From NCBI RefSeq assembly GCF_034439435.1, contig NZ_JAPCKJ010000002.1, forward strand, positions 310,001 through 374,000: DNA of 64,000 nt. Reading direction: 5' to 3'. The position numbers and the translations under genes were made by a program. Origin of the DNA: Sarcina sp034439435. GTDB taxonomy: Bacteria; Bacillota; Clostridia; Clostridiales; Clostridiaceae. The notes under the pieces were generated by a model. That model had not been told where the DNA came from. It was given only the letters and a program-made list of their open reading frames with translations, and ran no database searches. This document shows, in pieces, positions 34,002 to 43,276 of the stretch. Each line of letters opens with the position of its first letter. Positions within the stretch are counted from its first letter, which is position 1.

Positions 34002-35813
34002 TTACTTAACTAGCTTTTGTAATTTTTCTCTTAATTCATTTAATCTTTCTACTGATGGATATGGAGATTTCTGTTCCAGAGCTTTATTAATTACATCAAG
34101 TGCCTTTTTATATTCTCCTACTCTTTCATAAGCTAAAGCTAAAAGATATGAGTTAATCCCTGGATTTACATTATTTTCTATAAGTTTTTCATAATAATCT
34201 ACCATTTCTTTTTGTAATCTTTCTCTTATTTCCTTTAACCTTTCCACTGATGGATATGGAGATTCTTGTTCTAAAGCTTTATCAATCACATCAAGTGCCT
34301 TTTTATATTCTCCTACTCTTTCATAAGCTAAAGCTAAAAGATATGAGTTAACCCCTGGATTTACATTATTTTCTATAAGTTTTTCATAGTAATCTACCAT
34401 TTCTTTTTGTAATCTTTCTCTTATTTCCTTTAACCTTTCCACTGATGGGTATGGAGATTTCTGTTCCAGAGCTTTATCAATTACATCAAGTGCCTTTTTA
34501 TATTCTCTTACTCTTTCATAGGCTAAAGCTAAAAGATATGAGTTAATCCCTGGATTTACATTGTTTTCTATAAGTTTTTCATAATAATCTACAATTTCTT
34601 TTTGTAATCTTTCTCTTATTTGCTTTAATCTTTCCACTGATGGATATGGAGATTCTTGTTCTAAAGCTTTATCAATCACATCAAGTGCCTTTTTATATTC
34701 TCCTACTCTTTCATAGGCTAAAGCTAAAAAATATGAGTTAACCCCTGAATTCACATTATTTTCTATAAGTTTTTCATAATAATCTACCATTTCTTTGTTA
34801 TACTCATCAGTTTTTTCCATGCTGTCTTCTTTAATATTTTCTTCCTTATTAGAATCCACTCTTAATTTAAATTCTTCAGTGTCATCTAGGTAACTCTTAT
34901 TTACATAAGGACTATAAAAATCTATAAATATAGAATCCATAGTCTTTATGCACCTTATATTAGTTAGATTATCTTCTTTTAATTCTTCATTAAATGCCTT
35001 CGTTTCTTCCTTAAAAGCATAATAGCTTATGTCTCTATACTCTTCCTCTTCCTCATCCCTATAATTATTTATTCTTTTTCCCAAAATTTTCTTCTCAATT
35101 TCTTTATTTTCTTTTTCTCCAAAACTAAATGCACCAATATTGAAAATCATTATATTATTATCAGCTAAATTAACAAAACTATCAATGTACCCAATTGTAT
35201 CTGCATTAGATTCTCCTATTACTCTTTGTCTTATAAAAAGATATGGAGTGTCAATATACACACTCTTTATTGGAAAGGCATTATTTATATCTGATATAGT
35301 TGGAGTTATATTCTCTTTTACATTCCCATCCTTATCATATATCATATCTAAATAAACTTTTGGCTTACTACCTATATAAAATATAAAATTTTCTTTTAAA
35401 GATGGTGAACTTACTTTCACTATATTTCCTGGTAAATATTTCCCTAAGAAGTTATATTTCTTAGAGAACATTTCTGAACTAAAAATTTCTTTTAGATTCT
35501 CATCTTTATATTGATAAATACTAGCTATCTCATATCCGCCTGATCCTCCATAGTCTCCTCTTAACATTATTTCATCTAATCTGTCATTATTAAAATCTCC
35601 TAGAAATAACTCTAAACCATATCCAGTATAATCAACATTGGTAGTTATCTCTCTTCCTCCTCCTTCTGGAATTATAACTATTTGTATATTTTTAGTAAAA
35701 TCTCCTCCTTTTTGATCATATGTTCCAACTAAGACAACTTTATCTTTACTATATTCATTTATAATATTGCCAACTTTAACATCTAAAATTATTTTATTAT
35801 TTGAGTTAGGCAT
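34002..35813 (-). CDS. Protein with beta-propeller-like N-half and four near-identical TPR repeats, 603 aa
   Basis: Residues 1-330 look like a secreted-type beta domain: IQIVIIPEGGGREI and LFLGDFNNDRLDEIMLRGDYGGSGGYE resemble FG-GAP/VCBS calcium-binding loops (DFNNDRLDE). Yet there is no signal peptide, so it may be cytosolic. Residues about 340-603 are four nearly identical 65-residue units containing a TPR (SYLLALAYERVGEYKKALDV, then IDKALEQESPYPSVERL). The TPR part probably binds proteins. The partner is unknown. ATG at 35813 after GGAAGAG. Confidence 0.8.
   Translation of the reverse strand: MPNSNNKIILDVKVGNIINEYSKDKVVLVGTYDQKGGDFTKNIQIVIIPEGGGREITTNVDYTGYGLELFLGDFNNDRLDEIMLRGDYGGSGGYEIASIYQYKDENLKEIFSSEMFSKKYNFLGKYLPGNIVKVSSPSLKENFIFYIGSKPKVYLDMIYDKDGNVKENITPTISDINNAFPIKSVYIDTPYLFIRQRVIGESNADTIGYIDSFVNLADNNIMIFNIGAFSFGEKENKEIEKKILGKRINNYRDEEEEEYRDISYYAFKEETKAFNEELKEDNLTNIRCIKTMDSIFIDFYSPYVNKSYLDDTEEFKLRVDSNKEENIKEDSMEKTDEYNKEMVDYYEKLIENNVNSGVNSYFLALAYERVGEYKKALDVIDKALEQESPYPSVERLKQIRERLQKEIVDYYEKLIENNVNPGINSYLLALAYERVREYKKALDVIDKALEQKSPYPSVERLKEIRERLQKEMVDYYEKLIENNVNPGVNSYLLALAYERVGEYKKALDVIDKALEQESPYPSVERLKEIRERLQKEMVDYYEKLIENNVNPGINSYLLALAYERVGEYKKALDVINKALEQKSPYPSVERLNELREKLQKLVK
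34006..34788 (-). repeat. Four tandem 195-bp direct repeats
   Basis: The DNA coding the start of each unit recurs at 34201, 34396, 34591 and 34786, exactly 195 bp apart, with few substitutions between copies. This marks recent amplification, so copy number may vary between strains. Confidence 0.9.
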
Positions 35814-36027
35814 ACATACTCTTCCTTCTATTATTAATTACAATATATTGTATTTTAAAAAAGGTAAAAAGTTTAATCTATTTACTCTTTAAATTGATAT
35901 ATTCTTATTATATTATTTATATATATCTTTATAAATTCTATTTAATAATTTTTAAATAGAATATTTTTAAGTAATACTAATTTTAAACTGGAATATTCTT
36001 TAATCTTTTGGTAAAAATAAAAATAGA

Positions 36028-36062
36028 CTTAATTCAGCATATAGTCTTAAAACTGAATTAAG
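36028..36062 (-). terminator. Terminator of the small wHTH-like gene
   Basis: CTTAATTCAG (36028-36037) and CTGAATTAAG (36053-36062); on the minus strand a T-rich run follows. Confidence 0.7.
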
Positions 36063-36129
36063 CCAAAAATTTTATAATATTGATTATAGTAACTATTCTC
36101 TTAATTCTTATAACTATTAAAGAAACTTT

Positions 36130-36327
36130 TTAAGAAAAAATATATTGAGGTCTTCCATCCAAGTTTGCAATTTCTACTATATCTATTAAATCTAACAAAT
36201 ATAAGCACCTTATTCCTGAATGTACCTCTTCTTTTGTAAAGCCATGTGGCATTATATTTCTTTCAATAGCACTTATTGATGTCGTTCCAACACTCTTTAC
36301 AAAAGCTAAAATTAGATGAGATACCAT
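36130..36327 (-). CDS. Small probable winged-helix protein, 65 aa
   Basis: SISAIERNIMPHGFTKEEVHSGIRCLYLLDLIDI, followed by the short hairpin VEIANLDGRPQYIFS (residues about 17-65), has the helix-helix-wing rhythm of a small winged-helix DNA-binding protein, but I do not recognise a family. I use the ATG at 36327 with AAGAGGTG at 6 nt; a GTG at 36336 lies in that site. It is monocistronic with its own terminator, next to the toxin-antitoxin-like pair. Confidence 0.6.
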   Translation of the reverse strand: MVSHLILAFVKSVGTTSISAIERNIMPHGFTKEEVHSGIRCLYLLDLIDIVEIANLDGRPQYIFS

Positions 36328-36499
36328 ATTAGACACCTCTTTATTCTTTCTATTTATAAGAACATTTTAATTCTTACATTAATATTTTTTACTTTTTTCA
36401 TATTAAAATACTCTAGATACTAAGGCTAATCAGTTGCTTTTTCCCAAAATAGCCTTAATTTATAATACATAATTTTCTAATTTAAAACTAATTATATTT

Positions 36500-36778
36500 T
36501 TATTTTTTGGTTCTTATTATTTTATACCAAAGCTTATTACTTTTGGGAAACTCCTTCTTTTGAAGATATTTTAAAACTCTTTTTAATTCTTTTTCATCAA
36601 GATTTCTAAAGATTTTTCTTTCAAATCCATCTTCTTTCACATTAAAAAGTCCTTGCTCTAATTTTTCTATTTCAACTTGTCTATCTTTTTTAAAGGTTTT
36701 AAAATTAACTTTATCCCTAATTTCTATTCTCTTTAATGTGTGTAAAGCAACATTCAAAAAATCTGTTATGCTTACCAT
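36500..36778 (-). CDS. Putative antitoxin partner of the RelE-like gene, 92 aa
   Basis: A small, very basic protein (RTKK end; many Lys in KVNFKTFKKDRQ and LKRVLKYLQKKEF). It follows the RelE-like gene by 21 bp, so the pair is an operon in toxin-first order, as in HigBA. It lacks a recognisable helix-turn-helix or Phd fold, so antitoxin status rests on context. The start is the ATG at 36778 after AGAGGAG; an ATG at 36787 abuts that site. No function can be assigned from sequence. Confidence 0.55.
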   Translation of the reverse strand: MVSITDFLNVALHTLKRIEIRDKVNFKTFKKDRQVEIEKLEQGLFNVKEDGFERKIFRNLDEKELKRVLKYLQKKEFPKSNKLWYKIIRTKK

Positions 36779-36799
36779 TTTACACATCTCCTCTTTATA

Positions 36800-37135
36800 C
36801 TATACTTTTTTTACATCCTTTAGCTTTGATACTAGCCTTGTAAATTCATTTTTTCTTATTATATTTGATATAAAGAATACTATTATCTCTTCTCCATGAA
36901 AAATATATGCTACTCTACAATCTAACTCTGGCTCCAAAGGAATTTTATATTCATATATAGTCTTATTATTATACTTATAACCTCTTACAGTTTTAATCTT
37001 ATGAGGATTATTATTTATTAAATCTAAAGTCTTGTTATATATTCTACTTCTTATATCTTCTTCATACTTTTTATTGTGTTCAAAAAATTTTTTTAAATAA
37101 ACATTGTCATCAATGATTATTTTCTTTTCTACCAT
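36800..37135 (-). CDS. RelE/HigB-like toxin candidate, 111 aa
   Basis: The second half has the RelE/ParE beta-sheet rhythm: TVRGYKYNNKTIYEYKIP, LDCRVAYIFHGEEIIVFFIS, then a basic C-terminal helix (RKNEFTRLVSKL). RelE-family toxins are ribosome-dependent mRNA nucleases of about 90-110 aa. Conserved catalytic residues are too variable to confirm here. It is cotranscribed with a second small gene. The SD (AGAGATGAG) is weak, as is common for toxins. The call is tentative. Confidence 0.5.
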   Translation of the reverse strand: MVEKKIIIDDNVYLKKFFEHNKKYEEDIRSRIYNKTLDLINNNPHKIKTVRGYKYNNKTIYEYKIPLEPELDCRVAYIFHGEEIIVFFISNIIRKNEFTRLVSKLKDVKKV

Positions 37136-37234
37136 ATTTACTCATCTCTTTTCAAAATATTTATAAAATAGCCTCCATTTTAAACCAGTGTTTGTTTTTA
37201 GATAGAACTTTAAAACCACCTTAATATCAATAAA

Positions 37235-37954
37235 TTATATTCTATTAAATCTATATATTAAATTTCTCTCAAAATTTATAGTTCCAATTCTTTCAATAAC
37301 TTCTGCTAATCTTTCTTTCCCATTAGCAGCTTCATTGTAATAGTCTATAGTACATTTTAAAAGTTTTGTTAATTCATTTTCTTTAAACTTTCTCTTCATA
37401 GGCTCTGCTTTTCTAGATTTTCTTCCAGCTCTTCCTCCTATAAAAACTAAGAATTCTGTCTCCTTACTATTTATGTTTACAGTTGGTATAACTGCAAAAT
37501 CATTGCTCTGAGCCTTTCCATAACTATTTATACATCCAAAAACACCTATTTTAAATTTAGCTGGAACATTCTCTCCTAGAAACTTTTCCTCAAAAACTTC
37601 TCCTATTCTTCTTGTATCAATAAGACCATGCTTACAAACAGTTCCCTTACATGTGACTACAGCTCTAACAGTTTTTCCTGCTCCCCAAATTCTAAGACCT
37701 TTTTCTTTTGAAGCTTCTATTACTTTTTTTATATCCTCTTCTTTTATATAAGGTATTTCTATAGTTAATCTGCTAGTTAAACTTAATTCTCCATTTCCAT
37801 AATCTTTAGCAATATCTGCTAAGTCTCTCATTTCTTCTGCTTTAAAATATCCAACTTTACTTAAATATCTTATGGCATAAAACTCTTCTTGTTTTTGATT
37901 TAATATTCCCTGTTCTTTTAAACATTGCTTTTCTTCTACTGTTAACTTATTCAT
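37235..37954 (-). CDS. Sulfite/nitrite-reductase-like protein with incomplete cofactor motif, 239 aa
   Basis: Similar to one half of the NIR/SIR family: an N-terminal ferredoxin-like half (GELSLTSRLTIEIPYI) and a siroheme-iron-sulfur domain. In the family the cluster is held by CX5C and CX3C. Here the first pair is TCKGTVCKHG (CX4C) and the second is FGCINSYGKAQ, where the cysteine that bridges to siroheme is Tyr. The canonical cofactor may therefore be changed or absent. I use the ATG at 37954 after AAGGAGAG. It is monocistronic. The role is unknown. Confidence 0.8.
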   Translation of the reverse strand: MNKLTVEEKQCLKEQGILNQKQEEFYAIRYLSKVGYFKAEEMRDLADIAKDYGNGELSLTSRLTIEIPYIKEEDIKKVIEASKEKGLRIWGAGKTVRAVVTCKGTVCKHGLIDTRRIGEVFEEKFLGENVPAKFKIGVFGCINSYGKAQSNDFAVIPTVNINSKETEFLVFIGGRAGRKSRKAEPMKRKFKENELTKLLKCTIDYYNEAANGKERLAEVIERIGTINFERNLIYRFNRI

Positions 37955-38214
37955 TCTTACTCTCCTTAAACCATATATAATTAAAAACAACTACCATTAT
38001 CTTTATTATAGTATTTTAATAGTAATAAGAAATATAGTTTTTATTTAGATTAATCATAGCTATTTTCTTATATGCAATATGAATTTTTAATAAAAATAAT
38101 TATATGATTATTAATAAAATTATTAGTTTATTAAATTTTTTTAATGAATAATCTTAAAATTAGTATTATAATAAAAAACAACATTACTTAATACTTTTAG
38201 TTAGGAGATTTTAT

Positions 38215-38859
38215 ATGAACTTAATAAGTAATTTTTTAAATTTAATATTACACTTAGACAAGTATTTAGGTGCCTTCATCACCAATTATGGTACTTTAAC
38301 CTACTTAGTCTTATTTCTAATAATTCTTGCTGAAACTGGATTAGTGGTAACTCCATTTTTACCAGGTGACTCAGTAATTTTTGCATCAGCTACATTTTGT
38401 GCTTTAGGATTACTTAATATTTATATATTAGTACCATTACTTTTAGTGGCAGCAATAGCTGGAGATACTTTAAATTATAGTATTGGTAAATTTTTAGGAG
38501 GGAAACTGCTAAAAAATTCTAAAATAATAAAGAAGGAATATATAGAAAAAACTAATGCATATTATGATAAATATGGCGGTAAAACTTTAATAATAGCTAG
38601 ATTTATGCCTATAATTCGTACTTTTGCTCCTTTTGTTGCTGGAATAGGAACAATGAAGTATAAGAATTTTTTAACTTATAATGCTATTGGTGGATTTGTA
38701 TGGGTTTTACTTGTATCATCCCTAGGTTATTTCTTTGGTAATATAAAAATTGTTGCTGACAACTTCTCTATAGTTATTATGGGAATAATAGTAGTTTCTA
38801 TTTTACCAGCCATAATAGGTTTACTTAAATCTAGATTCTCATCTAAAGTAGCTGTATAA
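38215..38859 (+). CDS. DedA family membrane protein, 214 aa
   Basis: DedA/SNARE-associated (VTT) protein with five to six membrane segments. Signatures: FAETGLVVTPFLPGDSVIF-type start (residues about 41-59), IAGDTLNYSIGKFLG, and the conserved basic block IIARFMPIIRTFAPFVAGIG. DedA proteins act in lipid-carrier (undecaprenyl phosphate, phosphatidylethanolamine) translocation and membrane homeostasis. ATG at 38215 after TAGGAG. A 15-bp hairpin terminator follows at 38929. Confidence 0.9.
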   Translation: MNLISNFLNLILHLDKYLGAFITNYGTLTYLVLFLIILAETGLVVTPFLPGDSVIFASATFCALGLLNIYILVPLLLVAAIAGDTLNYSIGKFLGGKLLKNSKIIKKEYIEKTNAYYDKYGGKTLIIARFMPIIRTFAPFVAGIGTMKYKNFLTYNAIGGFVWVLLVSSLGYFFGNIKIVADNFSIVIMGIIVVSILPAIIGLLKSRFSSKVAV

Positions 38860-38928
38860 TCTATAAGTAAGTCAATGCAATTAAACTGCCGATCTATTCA
38901 AGGACATAAAAAAAGAACATCGGAAGTT

Positions 38929-38968
38929 AAAAGCTGATTTCGGTATTGCACCGAAGTCAGCTTTTTTA
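38929..38968 (+). terminator. Terminator after the dedA gene
   Basis: AAAAGCTGATTTCGG (38929-38943) pairs along 15 positions (one G-U) with CCGAAGTCAGCTTTT (38951-38965), then Ts. Confidence 0.85.
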
Positions 38969-39289
38969 TTCCCATTGATATTTATAATTCTTCTCTAATA
39001 TTTAAGGTACAAAAAATAACCTATATAAATAGCTCCTTTTTTATAAATACTTATTACATAAATTTTAGTTTAAAAATCTAACCATATATTATAATCCTAT
39101 AGAAAACTAGTATTAAACCTTTAACCTTATTAACAAACAATATCTTTATCTTTTTTTGTATAAATTCATTGTTATTTATAGGGATATATGTTAATATCTC
39201 TATAAATAATCTTTACTATTAGTTCATTAGTTATTAAAGATTATTTGTATATTTTTAAGCAAATACTATACAAAACGAAAGGAAATCTT

Positions 39290-40492
39290 ATGAAATTTGA
39301 TCTAACTAAAATATTATTTGCACTTTCTTTTGCTTTAGATTGCGTTGAAAGAGACCTATTAGGTGTAAAAACAAATCACTCAAAGAGAGTAGCTTATATT
39401 TGTGTTGAAATATGCAAAGAAATTGGTCTTACCAATGAAAATTTATTTGATATCTCTGCTTGTGCAATTCTTCACGATAATGCATTAACAGAATATATTT
39501 ATTTTGAATATAAAGAATATAGTAGAATTTATAATAAATATAACTTCTCACCTAATGAACATTGTATTTTAGGTGAAAAGAACGTTATGAGTATTCCATT
39601 TTATAATAATATAGCAGGAAGTATTTTATACCATCATGAAAATGCTAACGGTTCTGGACCATTTGGCAAAAAGTCAAATGAAGTACCTTTATATGCTCGT
39701 TTAATACATTTAGCTGACACTCTTGATACTAAATTCGACTTAACTTTTGTAAGCTTTGAAAAATTTAAGGAAATAAAATATTACCTTAGTATTAATAAAG
39801 ATATACTATTTGATTCTCAAGTTATTGAATGGTTTCTAAATACTTTTACTTTTGATAAACTGCTTAACTTAAGAAATGAACATATAAATAACTCACTTAG
39901 CAAATCATTACCTAAAATTAACTTTAACTATTCAAGTAATGACCTTATTAATTTTTCAAAAATTTTTGCTAAAATAATTGATTATAAATCTGAATTTACA
40001 CAAAAACATTCTTTAGGCCTTGCTAATAAAGCTGTGAAGGTCGGAGAATACTATGGACTAAGTGTTGATACTAAAGCAAAAATGTATTTTGCTGGAGCTG
40101 TTCATGATATTGGTAAATTAGCGGTTGATGTTGATGTGTTAGAGAAACCCGGGAAATTAACAAGTGAAGAATATAAACATATACAAACTCATGTTTATTA
40201 TACATATACTATACTAAAAGATATAGAAGGTCTTGAAGATGTTGCTTCTTGGGCTTATTGTCACCATGAAAAACTAGATGGTAGTGGTTATCCCTTTGGT
40301 AAGACAGCTTCAGAACTTGGTAAATTCGAAAGACTATTTGCTTGCTTAGATATATACCAAGCATTAACTGAAAAAAGACCTTATAAAGATGGGATGAGTC
40401 ATAATAAAGCTATTTTAATACTTAAACATATGGCTTCTTCTAACCTATTAGATGATGAGATTTTAGATGATATTGATAAGGTTTTTGCTTAA
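39290..40492 (+). CDS. Tandem HD-GYP domain protein, probable c-di-GMP phosphodiesterase, 400 aa
   Basis: Two HD domains. The first (residues about 20-150) is degenerate: HD at 62-63 (ILHDNAL), YHHENANGSGPFG where GYP is replaced by GPF. The second (about 235-400) is canonical: VHDIGK (H272, D273), HHEKLDGSGYP (325-335) and SEEYKHIQTH. HD-GYP proteins hydrolyse c-di-GMP. The second domain is likely catalytic and the first regulatory. Start ATG at 39290 with GAAAGGAAAT; an upstream frame extension to 39245 has no ribosome binding site. It may oppose the GGDEF protein. Confidence 0.9.
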   Translation: MKFDLTKILFALSFALDCVERDLLGVKTNHSKRVAYICVEICKEIGLTNENLFDISACAILHDNALTEYIYFEYKEYSRIYNKYNFSPNEHCILGEKNVMSIPFYNNIAGSILYHHENANGSGPFGKKSNEVPLYARLIHLADTLDTKFDLTFVSFEKFKEIKYYLSINKDILFDSQVIEWFLNTFTFDKLLNLRNEHINNSLSKSLPKINFNYSSNDLINFSKIFAKIIDYKSEFTQKHSLGLANKAVKVGEYYGLSVDTKAKMYFAGAVHDIGKLAVDVDVLEKPGKLTSEEYKHIQTHVYYTYTILKDIEGLEDVASWAYCHHEKLDGSGYPFGKTASELGKFERLFACLDIYQALTEKRPYKDGMSHNKAILILKHMASSNLLDDEILDDIDKVFA

Positions 40493-40570
40493 CCATAAAA
40501 TTATAGTGAAGAATATATATTACAAAATCTTCTCCTTAATTTTATTATTTAACTAGAAATATAATTAATA

Positions 40571-40820
40571 TTAATAGGGCTTCTTTTTAGAATAATAAAC
40601 TACAATACATAAAGTAACTACTTATGCAAATATTAGAGAAAGCCATAATCCATTATCACCAAATATAAGTGGTAAAGTAAGAGACCTAATACTATTAGAC
40701 TTCTTGAAGAGGCTATAATTATAGAAACCAATGGTTCATTTATTGATGTATAATACATAGATGCAACTATGTTTATCCCCATTATAATTATTGCTATTCC
40801 ATAAAACTTAGTAATGTGAA
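40571..40820 (-). pseudogene. Remnant of a MATE-family efflux transporter
   Basis: On the minus strand one frame reads VHITKFYGIAIIIMGINIVA then SMYYTSINEPLVSIIIASSR, the late-helix pattern of MATE transporters (loop Y-x-S-x-x-x-P followed by a helix with SR). After about 60 codons the frame shifts: the next frame continues LPLIFGDNGLWLSLIF, hits TAA, then VVTLCIVVYYSKKKP. Upstream helices are missing. It is a decayed C-terminal fragment, so the gene is not functional. Confidence 0.75.
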
Positions 40821-40886
40821 CAGTCAGGTCAATGTACTCTAATCAAAATTTTCTTTTTATTAATATATTTTATAGTAAATATACAA

Positions 40887-40920
40887 AATAAAAGACAGCA
40901 AAACTATGCTGTCTTTTATT
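40887..40920 (-). terminator. Terminator of the GT51 gene
   Basis: AATAAAAGACAGCA (40887-40900) and TGCTGTCTTTTATT (40907-40920) around AAACTA: a 14-bp perfect stem. Confidence 0.85.
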
Positions 40921-41010
40921 ACTTTAATTTTTGACTATCTTTTAAACTATTGTTTATTATAGATAGGTATTAAGAGCTAGCTAAAAATCAATCTTCACTT
41001 AAAATATTGG

Positions 41011-41676
41011 CTAATTTTTAAACTTTTTTAAAGCAGCTTCAACAGTCTTTTGTCTTTTTTTTGCTGACTCTAAACCTTTCTTTGTATTTAGAGCATAATT
41101 GCTTGGTGCCTGAGGTACTCCAGCAAGTAATGTTGCTTCATTGTAAGTCAAATTCTTAGGATTTTTGCCAAAATATCCTCTTGTAGCTTCTTTTATTCCT
41201 TTATATCCATTTCCAAAATAAATTGAATTCACATATATTTCTAATATTTCTCTTTTAGAATACTTTTTTTCTAAAGCTAAACTAAAAAATATCTCCTTAA
41301 ACTTTCTTTCAAAACTTCTTTCATTAGTTAAACAAAGATTCTTCGCAGTCTGTTGTATTATTGTGCTTCCACCTTCTATGCATTTTCCTGCTTTTATATT
41401 GTTTACTGTAGCTCTGGCAACAGCCTTAAAATCTAAAGCGCCATGTTTATAAAATCTTCTATCTTCTGTAGCAACTATTGCATCTAAAAAGCTTTGATCT
41501 ATATTATCTATTTTTACATAATTAGGTTTTTTCTTTAATTCATTTATCTTTTGATTTAATATTTCACTATCAGTTCTAACTTTAAAATCAGTACATCCTA
41601 ATAAAACCATCGGAAGTGTAAATATTATTAAAAACATTATTATAAATTTAGATTTATTTTTCATTATTTTTTGCAC
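41011..41676 (-). CDS. Monofunctional peptidoglycan glycosyltransferase (GT51), 221 aa
   Basis: Polymerises lipid II into glycan strands. The GT51 motifs are clear: catalytic E71 in ATEDRRFYKHGALDFKAVARA-type box (residues 69-89), GGSTIIQQTAKNL, and KYSKREILEIYVNSIYFG with NPKNLTYNEATLLAGVPQAPS. It has no transpeptidase domain. The N-terminal hydrophobic stretch ends with LLGC (C28), which could be a lipobox, an unusual membrane anchor for this family; a plain anchor helix is the alternative. Start GTG at 41676 after GGGGGAG. Confidence 0.9.
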   Translation of the reverse strand: MQKIMKNKSKFIIMFLIIFTLPMVLLGCTDFKVRTDSEILNQKINELKKKPNYVKIDNIDQSFLDAIVATEDRRFYKHGALDFKAVARATVNNIKAGKCIEGGSTIIQQTAKNLCLTNERSFERKFKEIFFSLALEKKYSKREILEIYVNSIYFGNGYKGIKEATRGYFGKNPKNLTYNEATLLAGVPQAPSNYALNTKKGLESAKKRQKTVEAALKKFKN

Positions 41677-41881
41677 TATTACTCCCCCTGTTTATTTATA
41701 AAATTTCATTTTTTTAAAATAAAATAATTTAAATTTATAAAATATTTTATTTGATCTTTTCTTTTTATAAGCTAATTATAAATAATCTAATATATATTTA
41801 GTATTTAATTCCCTTTCTTTTAGATTTCATTTTTGTAAGAAACTCATAGTATTCAATAATATTATTAAGTCTTCTTACTAG

Positions 41882-41919
41882 AAAAAGACTAGCTGTTAAA
41901 TTTAACAACTAGTCTTTTT
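41882..41919 (-). terminator. Terminator of the alpha/beta hydrolase gene
   Basis: AAAAAGACTAG and CTAGTCTTTTT with an inner GTTAAATTTAAC palindrome, just after the gene's stop on the minus strand. Confidence 0.8.
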
Positions 41920-41946
41920 TCTTTCTTATAATTCTAATTAAAATCC

Positions 41947-42960
41947 TTAACTAACATATTTATTTAAAAAATTATCTATAGTCTCCCAATAAAGTTTTGG
42001 GTTAACCTTACTTGATTTAGCATGCCCTGCACCTTCAACTACTAACTTTTCCTTTTCTGCTGAAGAGGACTTATAAAGCTCGTCTACCATAAATGCAGGA
42101 ACAAAAGTGTCTTTATCCCCTTGAATAAATAGAGTTGGCGTTTTTGATTTAGCTACTTGATCTATTGGGGAATCTTCATTTAGCCAATAACCTGCTCTGA
42201 TTTTAGTTATTATATTAGCTATATACATCATTGGAAATTGTGGTAGTCCAAACAATTCATTTAACTGATAAGAAAACTCGTCCCATACATTCGTATATCC
42301 ACAATCAGCAATTACTGCTTTAACGTTATTTGGAAGCTCTTCACCTGATGCATTCATAACTGTTGCAGCTCCCATTGATATGCCATATAGAACAATTTCA
42401 GCCTTTGGATTTTCCTTTATTATATAGTTTACTAAATCTATTATATCTAAACGCTCGTCCCATCCCATACCAATATAGTCACCTTCACTAGTGCCATGAC
42501 CTCTTAAATCTGGAATAATAACGTTATATCCCATATCAGAAAAGTTCTTAGCATAAGAAGCTGTTAACTTTCCTTGAGAAGTGTATCCATGCACTGTAAT
42601 AACCCATTTATTAGAGTTTGGCTTTTTTATAAGATAATTATGAAGCTTTAAACCATCTCTTGAAGTCATATATAAATCTTCATAACCACTTTGATTTAAA
42701 AGCCAGTTTTCACTAGAAATACTTACTGGTCCACTTGTACTATTTACTGTAACTACATCTTCACTCTTCTCAGTTGATGCAAAAATCATATCTTTAGGAG
42801 TGTCTGGATTTATGGCTAAATTATATAAGTAATTTCCACCAAAGCATAAAGCTCCAATGATTAAAATCATAATTCCAACTAGAATTCCACATATCCATTT
42901 TTTAACCTTACTCCACTTTTTTTTAACTTTCTCTCTTTTCTGTATATCTACTTTATTCAT
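41947..42960 (-). CDS. Membrane-anchored alpha/beta hydrolase, 337 aa
   Basis: A single N-terminal membrane helix (residues about 23-46) places the catalytic domain outside the membrane. Nucleophile elbow GISMG (S195), acid D284 in IQGDKDTFVP, and H313 in GAGHAKS form a full catalytic triad; the oxyanion region is HGYTSQG and DLRGHGTS is typical of the BAAT/esterase group. The substrate is unknown. ATG at 42960 with AAGGAGAA. The gene is monocistronic. Confidence 0.88.
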   Translation of the reverse strand: MNKVDIQKREKVKKKWSKVKKWICGILVGIMILIIGALCFGGNYLYNLAINPDTPKDMIFASTEKSEDVVTVNSTSGPVSISSENWLLNQSGYEDLYMTSRDGLKLHNYLIKKPNSNKWVITVHGYTSQGKLTASYAKNFSDMGYNVIIPDLRGHGTSEGDYIGMGWDERLDIIDLVNYIIKENPKAEIVLYGISMGAATVMNASGEELPNNVKAVIADCGYTNVWDEFSYQLNELFGLPQFPMMYIANIITKIRAGYWLNEDSPIDQVAKSKTPTLFIQGDKDTFVPAFMVDELYKSSSAEKEKLVVEGAGHAKSSKVNPKLYWETIDNFLNKYVS

Positions 42961-43276
42961 CTATTCTCCTTGCATAAAAAAATTGGTAAATCCTATTATA
43001 GCACCATTTATTTTGATAATCAAATATTTGGATATACAATTGTTATAATTTAATTGAAAAAATGAAGCTAAATCAATATTTAATCTTTCTACTCTCTTTT
43101 GTATATTAAGATTTTATGCTTAAGAGCGTATCCAATATCTTTATCTTTCTATATATGCATAATTGTTATTTTCATTTATTATAAAAAAATTTCTAACTAT
43201 TTATAGAATTAAGTGATAAAATATTAAAGCGAGTCTAAACTCAAATAAATTTTTATATACGAAAGATGGTGTTTTT

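Noticed and set aside
34006..34788. CRISPR-like array
   Set aside because: The repeats are 195 bp, contiguous and coding (TPR units), with no spacers.
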